From Halorussus gelatinilyticus (lineage in GTDB: Archaea > Halobacteriota > Halobacteria > Halobacteriales > Haladaptataceae): a DNA stretch of 64,000 nt. Shown here piece by piece: positions 26,802-35,953 of the stretch (positions are counted from its first letter, which is position 1; each line of letters starts with the position of its first letter). A program made the position numbers and the translations under genes. The stretch spans positions 992,001 through 1,056,000 of the forward strand of contig NZ_CP096658.1 of assembly GCF_023238445.1 (NCBI RefSeq), given 5' to 3'. The notes beneath the pieces were generated by a model. That model searched no databases and was not told where the DNA came from. It was given only the letters and a program-made list of their open reading frames with translations.

Positions 26802-27614
26802 ATGAGCGTCTTCGCGGACCTTCACGTCCACACGACCAACTCCGACGGCGAAATGCGCCTGTCGGAGGTTCCCGAGGCGGCCCGCGACGCGGGCGTCTCG
26901 GTCGTGGCCGTCACCGACCACGACCGCCTCCACCCCGAACTGCCGACGCCGGTCACCGCCTTCGAGGGCGTGACCGTCGTCCACGGCATCGAGTTGCGCG
27001 TCGAACCCCGCGGCGAGGCGTACGGCGACGCGGTCGGCGAGCGCGTGGACCTACTGGGCTACGGCGTCACGCCGACCACCGACCTCATCGACGAACTCGA
27101 CCGCGTCCAGACCGACCGCAAGGAGCGCGGGCGGAAACTCATCGAGAACGTCGAGGACCACCTCGACATCGACCTCGACCTCGAACCCCGCGAAGGTCTC
27201 GGGCGACCGCACGTCGCCCGCGCCGTCGTGGACCACCCCGACAGCGACTACGAGGAGATCGGAGACGTGTTCGACGACCTCATCGGCGACGACTGCCCCT
27301 GCTTCGTCGCGCGCGACGTGACCTCGTTCGAGCGCGGCGTCGAACTGCTGTCGGAGGCCTGCGGACTGGTCGGTCTCGCGCACCCCTACCGCTACGACGA
27401 CCCGGCGGCCGCGCTGGAACTGACCCGCGAACTGGACGCCGTAGAGCGATACTACCCCTACGACGAGGAGGTTGACTCGCGACCGGTCGAGCGCGCCATC
27501 GCCGAACACGACCTGATTCCGACCGGCGGGAGCGACGCCCACGGTCACGAACTCGGGAAGGCCGGACTGTCGAAACCAGAGTACAGACACTTCCGGTCGT
27601 CGGTGAATCTGTAG
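26802..27614 (+). CDS. PHP-domain phosphoesterase
   Basis: A 270-aa member of the PHP family of metal-dependent phosphoesterases. Seen: metal ligands in ADLHVHTTNSDGEM, VAVTDHDRLHP, an inner-domain His/Asp set (VGLAHPYRYDD) and the closing GGSDAHGHELG. Related enzymes act on nucleotides (3',5'-bisphosphates, 5' ends of nucleic acids) or other small phosphates. Substrate not determinable here. Confidence 0.88.
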   Translation: MSVFADLHVHTTNSDGEMRLSEVPEAARDAGVSVVAVTDHDRLHPELPTPVTAFEGVTVVHGIELRVEPRGEAYGDAVGERVDLLGYGVTPTTDLIDELDRVQTDRKERGRKLIENVEDHLDIDLDLEPREGLGRPHVARAVVDHPDSDYEEIGDVFDDLIGDDCPCFVARDVTSFERGVELLSEACGLVGLAHPYRYDDPAAALELTRELDAVERYYPYDEEVDSRPVERAIAEHDLIPTGGSDAHGHELGKAGLSKPEYRHFRSSVNL

Positions 27615-27755
27615 ACGGGTCCCGGACCGCAGCAGCGGACCACGCCGACGCTGTGACCGCGCTCGGCCGCGCGGAATCGCGAGCGCTCTCACCGATTCGA
27701 CAGGTCCGATGGGCCGAACGCAGGGATTAAATCCGGTCGGCGACTACTCCGTGAT

Positions 27756-27920
27756 ATGCGGTGTCACTACTGCGACCGGGACGCGGCGTTCGCGCCCGAG
27801 TTGAACGGCGTCCGAGTCGGTCTCTGCGACGCGCACTTCCGCGAACAGTTCGAGTACCTCGCGGAGACCGACGCGCTGGCCTACCTGCGACAGGAGTTGG
27901 ACGTAGACCGGCCGGAGTAG
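27756..27920 (+). CDS. 54-aa zinc protein
   Basis: Small protein starting MRCHYCDRDAAFAPELNGVR with a second metal cluster in LCDAHFREQFEYL, so one zinc site from Cys-x2-Cys and Cys-x2-His. A helix follows (TDALAYLRQELD). Start ATG at 27756, stop TAG at 27918-27920. I believe it belongs to a haloarchaeal DUF family but cannot confirm which. Confidence 0.7.
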   Translation: MRCHYCDRDAAFAPELNGVRVGLCDAHFREQFEYLAETDALAYLRQELDVDRPE

Positions 27921-27959
27921 CGACTCTCGGTCGGTGAGCGGCGGAAAAGAACTTTTAGC

Positions 27960-28331
<372 letters not shown>

Positions 28332-28429
28332 CTAAACGGCCGCGTCAGGGGTTTAGGCCGGGCTAAAACCGCAGTACGCCGTCGGGGACAACGCCGACCG
28401 TCTGACAGGTCTCCGCGCGAGGACGCGGT

Positions 28430-28440
28430 AATTTAAATAC
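28430..28440 (+). promoter_or_regulatory. TATA box of the cupin gene
   Basis: AATTTAAATAC, 23-33 nt before the GTG at 28463; fits a leaderless transcript and supports that GTG as the start. Confidence 0.6.
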
Positions 28441-28462
28441 TCGTAGGCGTCGATGCTCGGAC

Positions 28463-28936
28463 GTGGAGAAAGTCCGCATCGAGGAGGTCGAGTCGAGCGC
28501 CGGTCCCGCAGACGTGAAGCGACCGCTCACACGCGCTCTCGGCGCGACCGACCTCGCGGTGAACTACTACGAACTCGCACCGGGCGATAGCTTCGCGTTC
28601 GGCTACCACGCTCACGGCGACCAAGAAGAGGTGTTCTACGTCGCGTCGGGCACCGTCACCTTCGAGACGGCGGACGGACCGGTCGCGGCCGGTCCCGACG
28701 AGGCGGTCCGGTTCGCGCCCGGCGAGTTCCAGCGCGGCGTGAACGAGGGCGACGAGCGCGTCGTCGCGCTCGCGCTCGGCGCACCGAAGGAGAGCGGCGA
28801 CCTCGACCTGCGCCGGGACTGCCCCGACTGCGGCGAGCGGACGCCGAACCGCATCGAGCGCGCCGACGACGCCGCGGAGAGCGCGCTCGTCACGGTCTGC
28901 GAGGACTGCGGCGCGGAGACCGGGCAGTTCTCGTAG
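28463..28936 (+). CDS. cupin domain plus zinc-ribbon protein
   Basis: A 157-aa protein: an RmlC-like cupin barrel (GDSFAFGYHAHGDQEEVFYVASGTVTFET; PGEFQRGVNEGDERVVALALG) followed by a C-terminal zinc ribbon with two CxxC pairs (DCPDCGERT and VCEDCGAET). The His/Glu metal site of the cupin is present (H-x-H-x3-E). The cupin-ribbon pairing is seen in haloarchaeal proteins of unknown substrate. Start GTG placed by the TATA box. Confidence 0.83.
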   Translation: MEKVRIEEVESSAGPADVKRPLTRALGATDLAVNYYELAPGDSFAFGYHAHGDQEEVFYVASGTVTFETADGPVAAGPDEAVRFAPGEFQRGVNEGDERVVALALGAPKESGDLDLRRDCPDCGERTPNRIERADDAAESALVTVCEDCGAETGQFS

Positions 28937-28959
28937 GTGCGTTCCTCGGCGAACGCCGG

Positions 28960-29184
28960 CTATTCGCGCTCGCACGTCGGGTCCGGCCCGAGCAGCGCCC
29001 ACGCCAGTCCCAGCAGTCCAACCGTCAGCACCGTCACCAGCACCTGCGCGACGTTCGCGCCCAGACCGCCCGCGACCGCGCCGGACGCCAGCGCGGCCCC
29101 GCCGACCGCCGACGTACCGACGCAGCAGAGACTCGCCAGTCCGCCGATTCCGAGCAGTCGCCACGGGACGCCGCCGTCGGCCAT
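28960..29184 (-). CDS. small Ala/Gly-rich membrane protein
   Basis: A 74-aa membrane protein with two hydrophobic spans (LLGIGGLASLCCVGTSAVGGAAL and VAQVLVTVLTVGLLGLAWALLG) and a paired Cys in the first. The Cys-Cys in a membrane span recalls MerT/MerE-like transport proteins, but the similarity is too weak to claim. Start ATG at 29184. Confidence 0.62.
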   Translation of the reverse strand: MADGGVPWRLLGIGGLASLCCVGTSAVGGAALASGAVAGGLGANVAQVLVTVLTVGLLGLAWALLGPDPTCERE

Positions 29185-29421
29185 GCCCGCGACTTCGCGC
29201 TCGCGTCCTTTCGCTCTTTTGTCTCTACGCGGACGCACGTTCGTCGAGAACGGAACCGTGGCTCGCTTCCGCGAGCGTTCTCGGAGGACGGACGACACCT
29301 CTCGGGTCCCGTGTCGGACCGCGCTCGCCCGTCGGCGTGGCGGGAAATCGAGACTGAACGGGAGACCGAGGCGGTTGCCGACGCGCGTAGCTTTTTCCCC
29401 GCGGCCGGACACCGAACGACC

Positions 29422-30213
29422 ATGACGACCATCCCGAGTCCGGGCCTCGGTACGTCCGGCAACGACGACGCGGACCAGTGCGCCGAGACCGTCCGAAACG
29501 CGCTCGACGTGGGGTACCGCCACATCGACACGGCCCAGATGTACGACAACGAGGCCGCGGTCGGCGAGGGTATCGCCGCGAGCGAAGTCCCGCGCGAGGA
29601 GGTGTTCCTCGCCACGAAGGTCCACCCCTCGAACCTCGCGCCCGAGGACGTTCGCGAGACGACGGAAGCGAGTCTGGACCGCCTCGGCACCGACTACGTG
29701 GACCTGCTGTACGTCCACTGGCCGATGGGGGCCTACGACGCCGAGGCGACCCTGCCGGCCCTCGACGACCTGTACGACGAGGGGAGAGCCGAGAACGTCG
29801 CGGTCAGCAACTTCACGCCCGACCTGCTGGACGAGGCGCGCGAGATTCTGGACGCGCCGGTCGCCGCGAATCAGGTCGAGATGCACCCTTTGCTCCCGCA
29901 GGACGACCTGCTGGCGCACTGCCGAGAGCGCGACGTGACGGTCGTCGCGTACTCGCCGCTGATGCAGGGCGAGGCGGGCGACGTGGACGCGCTGGCCGAG
30001 ATTGCGGCGACACACGACACGACTCCCGAATCCGTCAGCCTCGCGTGGCTCCGCCAGCGCGACGGCGTGGTCCCGATTCCGAAGGCCACCGGCGAGGACC
30101 ACCTCCGGGCGAACTTCGAGACGCCCGACCTCTCGTCCGACGAGGTGGCGCGCATCGACGCCGTCGAGGAGCGCGAGCGGTTGGTGGACCCCGACGACGC
30201 GGCGTGGAACTGA
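29422..30213 (+). CDS. aldo/keto reductase
   Basis: A 263-aa NAD(P)H-dependent carbonyl reductase of the AKR superfamily. Seen: the tetrad Asp and Tyr in HIDTAQMYDNE, Lys in LATKVHP, His in YVHWPMG, then NQVEMHP and the cofactor segment PIPKAT. TIM-barrel length is normal. The ATG at 29422 is chosen because the upstream frame is not AKR-like. Substrate unknown. Confidence 0.92.
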   Translation: MTTIPSPGLGTSGNDDADQCAETVRNALDVGYRHIDTAQMYDNEAAVGEGIAASEVPREEVFLATKVHPSNLAPEDVRETTEASLDRLGTDYVDLLYVHWPMGAYDAEATLPALDDLYDEGRAENVAVSNFTPDLLDEAREILDAPVAANQVEMHPLLPQDDLLAHCRERDVTVVAYSPLMQGEAGDVDALAEIAATHDTTPESVSLAWLRQRDGVVPIPKATGEDHLRANFETPDLSSDEVARIDAVEERERLVDPDDAAWN

Positions 30214-30271
30214 CGCGCCACTCCCGCGCTTCCGCCGTTCATCGACCGGGAGGGTGACGGGACGAGACGGA

Positions 30272-30709
30272 CTACAGCGGTTCTATCTCGTCGCCGACCG
30301 AAATCTCCCCCGACTCGATGACGTCGGCTTCGAGGCCGCCGCGGTGGACCAGCGCCGATATCGCGCCGTCCTCGGTCAGGGATTCGAGGTGGCCGCAGGG
30401 TTCGCAGAGGTCGTTCCCCTCGCAGACCGCCTCGCCGACGCGGAAGCGCTCGCCGGCGAGGTGGTTCAGCGCGGCGTCGCTGGTGGTCAGGTTCCGGCGA
30501 TGCTCGCCGTCCGTGAGGTCGATGCCCTCGTCTGCCGCGGCGTCCAACGCCTCGCTCTCGACGAGCGTCAGGTCGGCTTTGTCCTTCCCGAAGTGACGGT
30601 CGCCGCGCACGCCCTCGCCCGCGACGACCTCGACCGCCTCGGCAGGTTCGGTCGCCGCGCCCGACTCGGGCGCGAGGTGGATGGCCTCGACGCGTCCAGT
30701 TCCGTCCAT
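30272..30709 (-). CDS. MOSC domain protein
   Basis: A 145-aa stand-alone MOSC (molybdenum-cofactor sulfurase C-terminal) domain, a sulfur- or Moco-handling module. Seen: GEGVRGDRHFGK, ALDAAADEGIDLTDGEHRRNLTT, FRVGEAVCEGNDLCEPCGHLESL with the conserved Cys, and HRGGLEADVIESGEISVGDEI. I chose the ATG at 30709; an in-frame GTG at 30733 would nearly touch the stop of the upstream HxlR gene. Probably co-transcribed with that regulator. Confidence 0.88.
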   Translation of the reverse strand: MDGTGRVEAIHLAPESGAATEPAEAVEVVAGEGVRGDRHFGKDKADLTLVESEALDAAADEGIDLTDGEHRRNLTTSDAALNHLAGERFRVGEAVCEGNDLCEPCGHLESLTEDGAISALVHRGGLEADVIESGEISVGDEIEPL

Positions 30710-30733
30710 ACGTTGGACTCCCGTCGGAGCCAC

Positions 30734-31153
30734 TTAGTTCTCTCCCGACGCCGCGGGCTCCGGAGCGTCGGCCGCACTCCCGTCGGGGTCCCGGCCGTCG
30801 GGGTCCCGGCCGTCGCGCTCCTCGGCCCACTCCAGCACCGGTTCGAGTCGGGTCGCCAACTCGCGGCCGTCGTCCGTGAGTTCGTACTCGACGCGCGGCG
30901 GAATCTCGTCGTACTGGGTCCGAGTCAGGAGGTCCGCCCCAGCGAGTTCGTCCAGTCGCGCGGACAGCGTGGACGTGCTGGCGTCCGGGAGGAACTCCTC
31001 CAGTTCGCCGAAGCGGGTGGGGTCGGTCGCGGCCACGACGCAGAGGACCTGCATCGCATATTTCCGACTCAGGAGGTCCAGCACGCCGTCGAGTCGACAG
31101 TAGCAGGCGATGTCGTCCGCAGCGAAATCGTCCGGGGTGGCGTCGTCGGTCAT
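30734..31153 (-). CDS. HxlR-family winged-helix regulator
   Basis: A 139-aa MarR/HxlR-type transcription factor. Seen: a Cys-containing N-terminus (DIACYCRLDGVLDLLSRKYAMQVLCVV), the winged helix with LEEFLPDASTSTLSARLDELAGADLLTR and the wing YDEIPPRVEYELTDDGREL, then a Pro/Asp/Ala tail. HxlR proteins often sense electrophiles or thiol stress through an N-terminal Cys, which is present. It is divergent from the MerB-like gene, with an inverted repeat between them. Confidence 0.9.
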   Translation of the reverse strand: MTDDATPDDFAADDIACYCRLDGVLDLLSRKYAMQVLCVVAATDPTRFGELEEFLPDASTSTLSARLDELAGADLLTRTQYDEIPPRVEYELTDDGRELATRLEPVLEWAEERDGRDPDGRDPDGSAADAPEPAASGEN

Positions 31154-31166
31154 GGCTTCGGGAACT

Positions 31167-31187
31167 CGAAGTTACTCCATTACTTCG
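31167..31187. promoter_or_regulatory. inverted repeat between hxlR and merB-like genes, likely operator
   Basis: CGAAGT and ACTTCG arms flank a 9-bp spacer (31173-31181), a perfect 6-bp dyad. It is 14 bp upstream of the HxlR start and just before the TATA-like CAGTATAAC (31195-31203) of the plus-strand gene, so a bound dimer could affect both promoters. Confidence 0.55.
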
Positions 31188-31221
31188 GACTCGACAGTAT
31201 AACACTTTGGGATGCAAAGTG

Positions 31222-31830
31222 ATGTCGATGCCGGAACGCAACGCCGTCCGCGACGAAGCGAACGACGAATCGAGCGCCGTCGAATCGGTCGAGGAGCGTC
31301 CGCTCCCACCCGGAATCGGCGAGAATATCGAAGCACTGTTCGGCACCGACGAGCGCCCGGAGACGGTCGGGGCGTGGGTCGAGGCGGTGGCCGCGGCCTT
31401 CGACGACGACTGGCCGCCGGCCGTCGCCGACCTCTGTCACGACGACGAGGGCCGCCACCGCGCCGAAACGGACGACCGGAGCTACCGGTTCGTCTGCGTC
31501 CTCGACGCCGTCATGCTCCCGTTCCTCACCGGCGAGTCGGTCGAGGTACGCTCGGAGGGGCCGGAGACGGGCGAGACGGTCACCTCGCGCGTCTCGCGCT
31601 CGGACATCGAGACCGACCCCGAGGACGCCGTGCTGTCGTTCGGAGTCGCGTCCGTCGATTCCGACGCAGACCCGACGCCGCGGCGGACCTACGAGTCGCT
31701 GTGTCCCTACGTCCACGCGTTCCCCGACGAGGACGCCTACCGACGGTGGAACGACCGAACCGACGCGCCGACGACGGCCCTGCCGCTCTCGGAGGGGTTC
31801 GAACTGGCGCGGGCGCTAATCCGGGCCTGA
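31222..31830 (+). CDS. MerB-like organomercurial lyase family protein
   Basis: A 202-aa protein of the alkylmercury lyase family; MerB cleaves carbon-mercury bonds using two Cys and one Asp. Seen: RFVCVLDAVMLPFLTGESVEV aligns with the MerB CALDTLM segment, giving Cys92 and Asp95, and SLCPYVHAFPDEDAYRRWND aligns with the second-Cys segment (Cys161). All three catalytic residues are therefore present. Start ATG at 31222, with another two codons later. No MerA or mercury transporter is nearby, so it may instead act on another thiol-reactive compound sensed by the divergent HxlR protein. Confidence 0.82.
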   Translation: MSMPERNAVRDEANDESSAVESVEERPLPPGIGENIEALFGTDERPETVGAWVEAVAAAFDDDWPPAVADLCHDDEGRHRAETDDRSYRFVCVLDAVMLPFLTGESVEVRSEGPETGETVTSRVSRSDIETDPEDAVLSFGVASVDSDADPTPRRTYESLCPYVHAFPDEDAYRRWNDRTDAPTTALPLSEGFELARALIRA

Positions 31831-31857
31831 GTCGCCACACTCGCGAGGGTCTCGGTT

Positions 31858-32829
31858 TCAACGCCACTCGTCGTGCGCGGCGTCGAGTCGGTCGCGGACG
31901 AACGACTCCATCGTCGCGGCGAGTTCGTCGGCGGGCACGTCGGCTCGGTCGCCGATGTCGCCGACCCTCCGGAAAGGTTTCAGAGTCAGCGCGGCCCGGT
32001 AGGTCGCCCGGCGAGCGTCGAATCCGTCGGGAAGGCCCCGAGCCGACTCGTAACCAGCGAGTAGCGCGCTCCGCAGGTCGCCGTCGTTTTCGGGAGAGAC
32101 GGGCTTCTCGAACCAGCCGAGTTCGGCCCGCGCGAGGTCGAACTCGCCGGGCGCGGACCGGGCGACCTCCCAGTCGAGGACCGACGAGACGCCGTCTCCG
32201 GCGAAGTGTAGGTTGTCGTCCTCGTAGTCACTGTGGACGAGGACCGGGTCGCCCGCGTCGGCGAACGCCTCCCGGTGGTCCCGGACGAACGCCAGCACCT
32301 CGTCGCCGAGGTCGGCGTAGCGCGTCCCGGCAAGGTCGTCGCGCCAGTCTGCGACCCACCCGACGAACAGGTCGGGCCACGACTCGGCGGCGTCGAGTTC
32401 GAGACGGTCGGGAATCAGTCGGTCGCCCGCGGGTCGGAGTTCGCCGTAGGTCTCGAACTGGAGCGCTGCAGTCCCGTGGACTCGCGCAAGGGTCGCGCCG
32501 GCGTCTCTGAGGCGGCGCTTGCGGAGTTCACGGGGTGCGTCCCCGTCGTAGGCACCGCCGGGCGCGAACGACGAGACGTAGTAGTCGTCGCCGCGGGCGA
32601 GCAGTCGGGGGACCGGGACCGCATCGGTGTCGGCGAGTCGCCGGAGGACCAGCGCGTCGCGGTGCAGCCCAGTGGCGTCGCCACGGGCGAGTTTGCAGAC
32701 CGCGCGCTGGCCCTCGAACTCGACTTCGTGAACGACGTGGTTGTCGGTCGTCAGTAACTCGTCGCGGACTGCGAAGTCGTCCGCGTGCGTCGCCAGCGCG
32801 TCTCGCATCCGGACCTCGGTCGTCGTCAT
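31858..32829 (-). CDS. APH/choline-kinase-fold phosphotransferase
   Basis: A 323-aa small-molecule kinase-like protein of the aminoglycoside-phosphotransferase fold. Seen: N-lobe Lys in RAVCKLARG, hinge SSFAPGGAY, catalytic loop HSDYEDDN with the base Asp and metal Asn, and the metal Asp in SVLDWEVA. The start is ATG at 32829, overlapping the upstream paralogue by 4 bp, so the two are a translationally coupled pair. Substrate unknown; family members phosphorylate sugars, amino alcohols or drugs. Confidence 0.87.
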   Translation of the reverse strand: MTTTEVRMRDALATHADDFAVRDELLTTDNHVVHEVEFEGQRAVCKLARGDATGLHRDALVLRRLADTDAVPVPRLLARGDDYYVSSFAPGGAYDGDAPRELRKRRLRDAGATLARVHGTAALQFETYGELRPAGDRLIPDRLELDAAESWPDLFVGWVADWRDDLAGTRYADLGDEVLAFVRDHREAFADAGDPVLVHSDYEDDNLHFAGDGVSSVLDWEVARSAPGEFDLARAELGWFEKPVSPENDGDLRSALLAGYESARGLPDGFDARRATYRAALTLKPFRRVGDIGDRADVPADELAATMESFVRDRLDAAHDEWR

Positions 32830-33770
32830 CGCTCGGTCTCCGCGCGGAACTGCCGGACAGTTTCGTAGACCGATTCCCGAATGTGAGCCGCGAACCGCGC
32901 CTTCGCCTGTCCGGTCCGCTGGCGCTGGAGGTGAAGCGACTTCAGGTACGAGACCGCGTTGACGAGTCGGAAGCACTCGCTTCGGCGGTCGGAGTCGGTG
33001 GGCAGCGGTCGGACCGACGTGTAGCCCTCGCGGAACGCCGCGAACTCGCCGCTCTCGTCGGGGTCGCCCGAGTCGCCGAGAAGCGGCATCGCGGTCCGCC
33101 AGTAGTCGTACTCGGCCGGCGCGACCAGCGCGTGTTCCCAGTCGATGACGCAGGTCACCTCGCCGTCGCGGACCGCGACGTGGGACGGGAGGTAGTTGCC
33201 GTGGGCCAGCACGGGGTCGTCGGAGCCAGCCAGCAGGTCGGGGCGTTCTTCGAGGAGAGCGCGGGCCTCCTCGGCGACATCTGCGTAGCCGAAGTCGGCG
33301 AGGTAATCGCGCAGGTCCTCGAGGAGGTCCGAGACGGTCTCGGTCCACGCGTCGCGGGCGTCTACCACGAGACGACCGCCCTCGGCGCGGGGGAAGCCGG
33401 TCTTCTCGAACGCGCCCGCGGTCTCGTCGTGGAGCGTCGCCAGTCCCGCACCGAGCGTCCGGGCGCGCTCGGCGTCGAGCGGGAGGTCGTCGTCCGGCAG
33501 GCCGGCACGCCACTCGGCGACGAACCAGTCGCCGCCGACCGCGAGGATTCGCGGGACGGGAACGACGGTCTCCCGGCCGACGAAGGACATCACGCGGGCC
33601 TCGGTCGAGGGGTCGGCGCGTGCGCCGCGGGCCACCTTGCAGACCGCGCGGGTGCCTTCGACCGAGACCTCGTAGACCGCGTGCGGCGGCACGGCGTGGA
33701 GTCGTCGGCGAACCTCGTAGTCGTTCGAAATCGATGCGAGTGCGTCGCGTACGTCGGCTGAGTCAGTCAT
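32826..33770 (-). CDS. APH-fold paralogue with altered catalytic loop
   Basis: A 314-aa paralogue of the following gene, with the same layout: RAVCKVARG, then the loop HGNYLPSHV, then TCVIDWEHA. The loop has Asn where the catalytic base Asp should be and His where the metal-binding Asn should be, although Lys and the second metal Asp are kept. It may be catalytically weak or a pseudoenzyme partner of its neighbour. The C-terminal 60 residues are helical and basic. Confidence 0.85.
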   Translation of the reverse strand: MTDSADVRDALASISNDYEVRRRLHAVPPHAVYEVSVEGTRAVCKVARGARADPSTEARVMSFVGRETVVPVPRILAVGGDWFVAEWRAGLPDDDLPLDAERARTLGAGLATLHDETAGAFEKTGFPRAEGGRLVVDARDAWTETVSDLLEDLRDYLADFGYADVAEEARALLEERPDLLAGSDDPVLAHGNYLPSHVAVRDGEVTCVIDWEHALVAPAEYDYWRTAMPLLGDSGDPDESGEFAAFREGYTSVRPLPTDSDRRSECFRLVNAVSYLKSLHLQRQRTGQAKARFAAHIRESVYETVRQFRAETER

Positions 33771-34039
33771 GTTCTGCGCCGCGTTACGTGCGACGACCGG
33801 TCGGAGCGCGGGAGAGTCCCGCAGCTACGACCGAGAAGAGGACGGGTCGAACCTATCTCACCAGTGACTTGAATGTTTGGATGCTCGACTCGCCACGGGC
33901 CTCGGCGTCGCACTCGGAGAACCGATTCGGTCGCCGACGCCGACGGTCGCTCCTCTCCGTCGAGAATCGCACCTGCCACGATAGCGACTCCGAGCGCGAA
34001 TCAGACCAGTTTTGTACCCCGAAAGCGACACTCCCAGTC

Positions 34040-34630
34040 GTGCCGCGGTTCGACTACCCCTGTCCGGACTGCCGGACGACGAGCAACCTCCACGGTCCCG
34101 ACTGCGAGTACGAGGGTGCGTCGTGGTCCGACATCGAGAAGGCCTACACGGACCTCGTGGCGGTCCTGTCGGCCAACGCGCTCCCCGAAGAGGCGCTCCG
34201 CGAGGCGGTCCACGGGCGATGGAGCAGCCTCCACAAGGCCGCGCTGGACCGACTGGTCCACGAACAGCGCGTGATGGAGAACGAGGAGGGACATCTCAAG
34301 CTTCTCACCGCGGAGCAGTACAAGGAACACGTCACGGACCCGAACGTCGAACCCATCAAGACCGTCGCCCGGAAGGGGTCGGTGCCGGGTGCCCACGACA
34401 ACGCCGTCTTCGCCATGATAGCCTGGTACGAGATGGTCGGTCTCTCCTGGAACGAGACCCGCGAGCGCGTCGTGGACTGGCTCCGGGACACCGGGACGTG
34501 GACCCGCGGCGGGTTCGAGGAGGCCTCGCCCCAAGAACTCGTGAACAAGAAGCGCCACGTCTACGAGTCGGGCTACGGCTGGAAGGAGAAGGCCGAGGCC
34601 GCGAAAGCGGTCATCGACCGGAGCCTCTGA
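34040..34630 (+). CDS. haloarchaeal protein with N-terminal zinc motif
   Basis: A 196-aa protein I cannot assign to a function. Seen: YPCPDCRTTSNLHGPDCEYEG at the N-terminus, a partial zinc ribbon. A helical body follows (SDIEKAYTDLVAVLSANALPEEALREAV; RWSSLHKAALDRLVHEQRVM reads like a winged helix). The C-terminal part, SWNETRERVVDWLRDTGTWTRGGFEE then KKRHVYESGYGWKEKAEAA, is reminiscent of helical segments in haloarchaeal primase-like proteins. Start GTG at 34040. A role with nucleic acid is a guess. Confidence 0.72.
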   Translation: MPRFDYPCPDCRTTSNLHGPDCEYEGASWSDIEKAYTDLVAVLSANALPEEALREAVHGRWSSLHKAALDRLVHEQRVMENEEGHLKLLTAEQYKEHVTDPNVEPIKTVARKGSVPGAHDNAVFAMIAWYEMVGLSWNETRERVVDWLRDTGTWTRGGFEEASPQELVNKKRHVYESGYGWKEKAEAAKAVIDRSL

Positions 34631-34695
34631 CGGCCGGCCTACCCCGACGCACGCTGTGTCCTCCGCAGGAGTCGCGGTTACGCCGGTTCTGCGAA

Positions 34696-34929
34696 TCAGT
34701 GCTGGTGGGTGAACAACAACACGTTATCCTCGACGGTCGTCACGCAGAGGTCGAGGACTCTGCTCAGTTCGAGGCTGTCGTAGTCCCCCCGGCAGACGAC
34801 CAGGTCGTCGAACGGCTCCTCGCAGGCCGGGCACGCGATACTGACCGTGTTACGGTACGTCTTCACCGTGTCCGCCGATTCGTACGGCGTCAACGACGAA
34901 ATCAGTTCGTCGAACTCGCTCTCGTCCAT
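34696..34929 (-). CDS. 77-aa protein with zinc Cys pairs
   Basis: Small acidic protein: DEFDELISSLTPYESADTVKTY, then VSIACPACEEPFDDLVVCRGD and a final helix-turn ending LLFTHQH. One CxxC pair plus Cys and His in the rest could bind zinc. It belongs to a widespread haloarchaeal type, but I cannot give a reliable name. Single gene, 140 bp from the PCNA gene. Confidence 0.7.
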   Translation of the reverse strand: MDESEFDELISSLTPYESADTVKTYRNTVSIACPACEEPFDDLVVCRGDYDSLELSRVLDLCVTTVEDNVLLFTHQH

Positions 34930-35068
34930 TGCTACCGCCCCGGACGGAGGAAATCGTGATAGTTCTATTGCTCAGACAGTCGTGGAGACGCTGGACGGAC
35001 GGCCGTCGCCTCGCGAGTGTCTCCGTTAGTCGAGTCGGACGGTGAAAATCGAAGAAGCGAGACCGGAG

Positions 35069-35812
35069 TCAGTCGCTCTGGATGCGCGGCGCGAGCATGA
35101 ACGTGACGTTGCCCTGCCCCTCCGCGATGTCGAAGTGGAGTTTGACGGGGAACTCCTCGCCGAGTTCGATGGTGACCTCGGCGTCCTTCGGGATGGCCTT
35201 GTTCATGTCCTTGAGGTAGTCGAGGCTAAAGAGCGAGCGAGCGGGACCGGCCTGTAGGTCCACGAGGTCATCGCGGTCCAACTCGAGTCGCACGTCGTCG
35301 GTGTCGCCCTCCGCCTCCACGACGAAGGTCTCGTCGTCGGGGTCCACCGCGAGCGCGATGTGGTCCGACACCATGTCGGCAGCCGTGACCGAGCGGTCGA
35401 TGTCCGCGCCCTCGACGACGATTTCCGCCGGGAGGTCGAGGTCCGGAATGTCGGGTTCCTGTCGGATGGAGTCGGGGTCGATGAGCGCGAGGGTGTACTC
35501 CAGCCCGTCGATCTGGATGTGGAGCTTGCGGGTCTCCTCGTCGAGTTCGAGGTGGACCGGCTGGTCGCCGCTGGCCATGCCGGCGATGTCTTCGAGTCGG
35601 TCGAGGTTCACGCCGATGATGCCGCCGTCCGCTTCGTAGGATTCGAAAGCCGCCGCGTCGAGTTCGAGGTCCACCATCCCGACGTTCGCGGGGTCTACCG
35701 CACGAATAGCGAGACCGTCCTCTTCGAGGTGGATTTTGCACTCGTCCACCAGCACGCCCACGGAGTCGATAGTGTCCTTGAGCGTGTCGGCGCTCACGAT
35801 AGCCTTAAACAT
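35069..35812 (-). CDS. pcn: DNA polymerase sliding clamp PCNA
   Basis: Homotrimeric clamp that tethers replicative polymerase, ligase and nucleases to DNA. Seen: full 247-aa two-domain clamp, [47 protein letters not shown], the interdomain connector around [18 protein letters not shown], and the C-terminal [23 protein letters not shown]. It is strongly acidic, as in other haloarchaeal clamps. A TATA box sits about 28 nt upstream. Confidence 0.97.
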   Translation of the reverse strand: MFKAIVSADTLKDTIDSVGVLVDECKIHLEEDGLAIRAVDPANVGMVDLELDAAAFESYEADGGIIGVNLDRLEDIAGMASGDQPVHLELDEETRKLHIQIDGLEYTLALIDPDSIRQEPDIPDLDLPAEIVVEGADIDRSVTAADMVSDHIALAVDPDDETFVVEAEGDTDDVRLELDRDDLVDLQAGPARSLFSLDYLKDMNKAIPKDAEVTIELGEEFPVKLHFDIAEGQGNVTFMLAPRIQSD

Positions 35813-35837
35813 CTTGCTAAGCGGTACGAACCCCCAG

Positions 35838-35845
35838 CATAAAAA
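35838..35845 (-). promoter_or_regulatory. TATA box of pcn
   Basis: Minus-strand TTTTTATG 26-33 nt before the PCNA ATG, leaderless spacing. Confidence 0.6.
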
Positions 35846-35953
35846 GTCACTCGTTCGGGCGCGTGCGCGTGGAAGCCCGAAGGATTCGAGAAGTGACGCG
35901 TTCTGCCAAGCGAAGCGCGTAAACCCCTCCGAGAACTACCGTGTGGCAACTGA

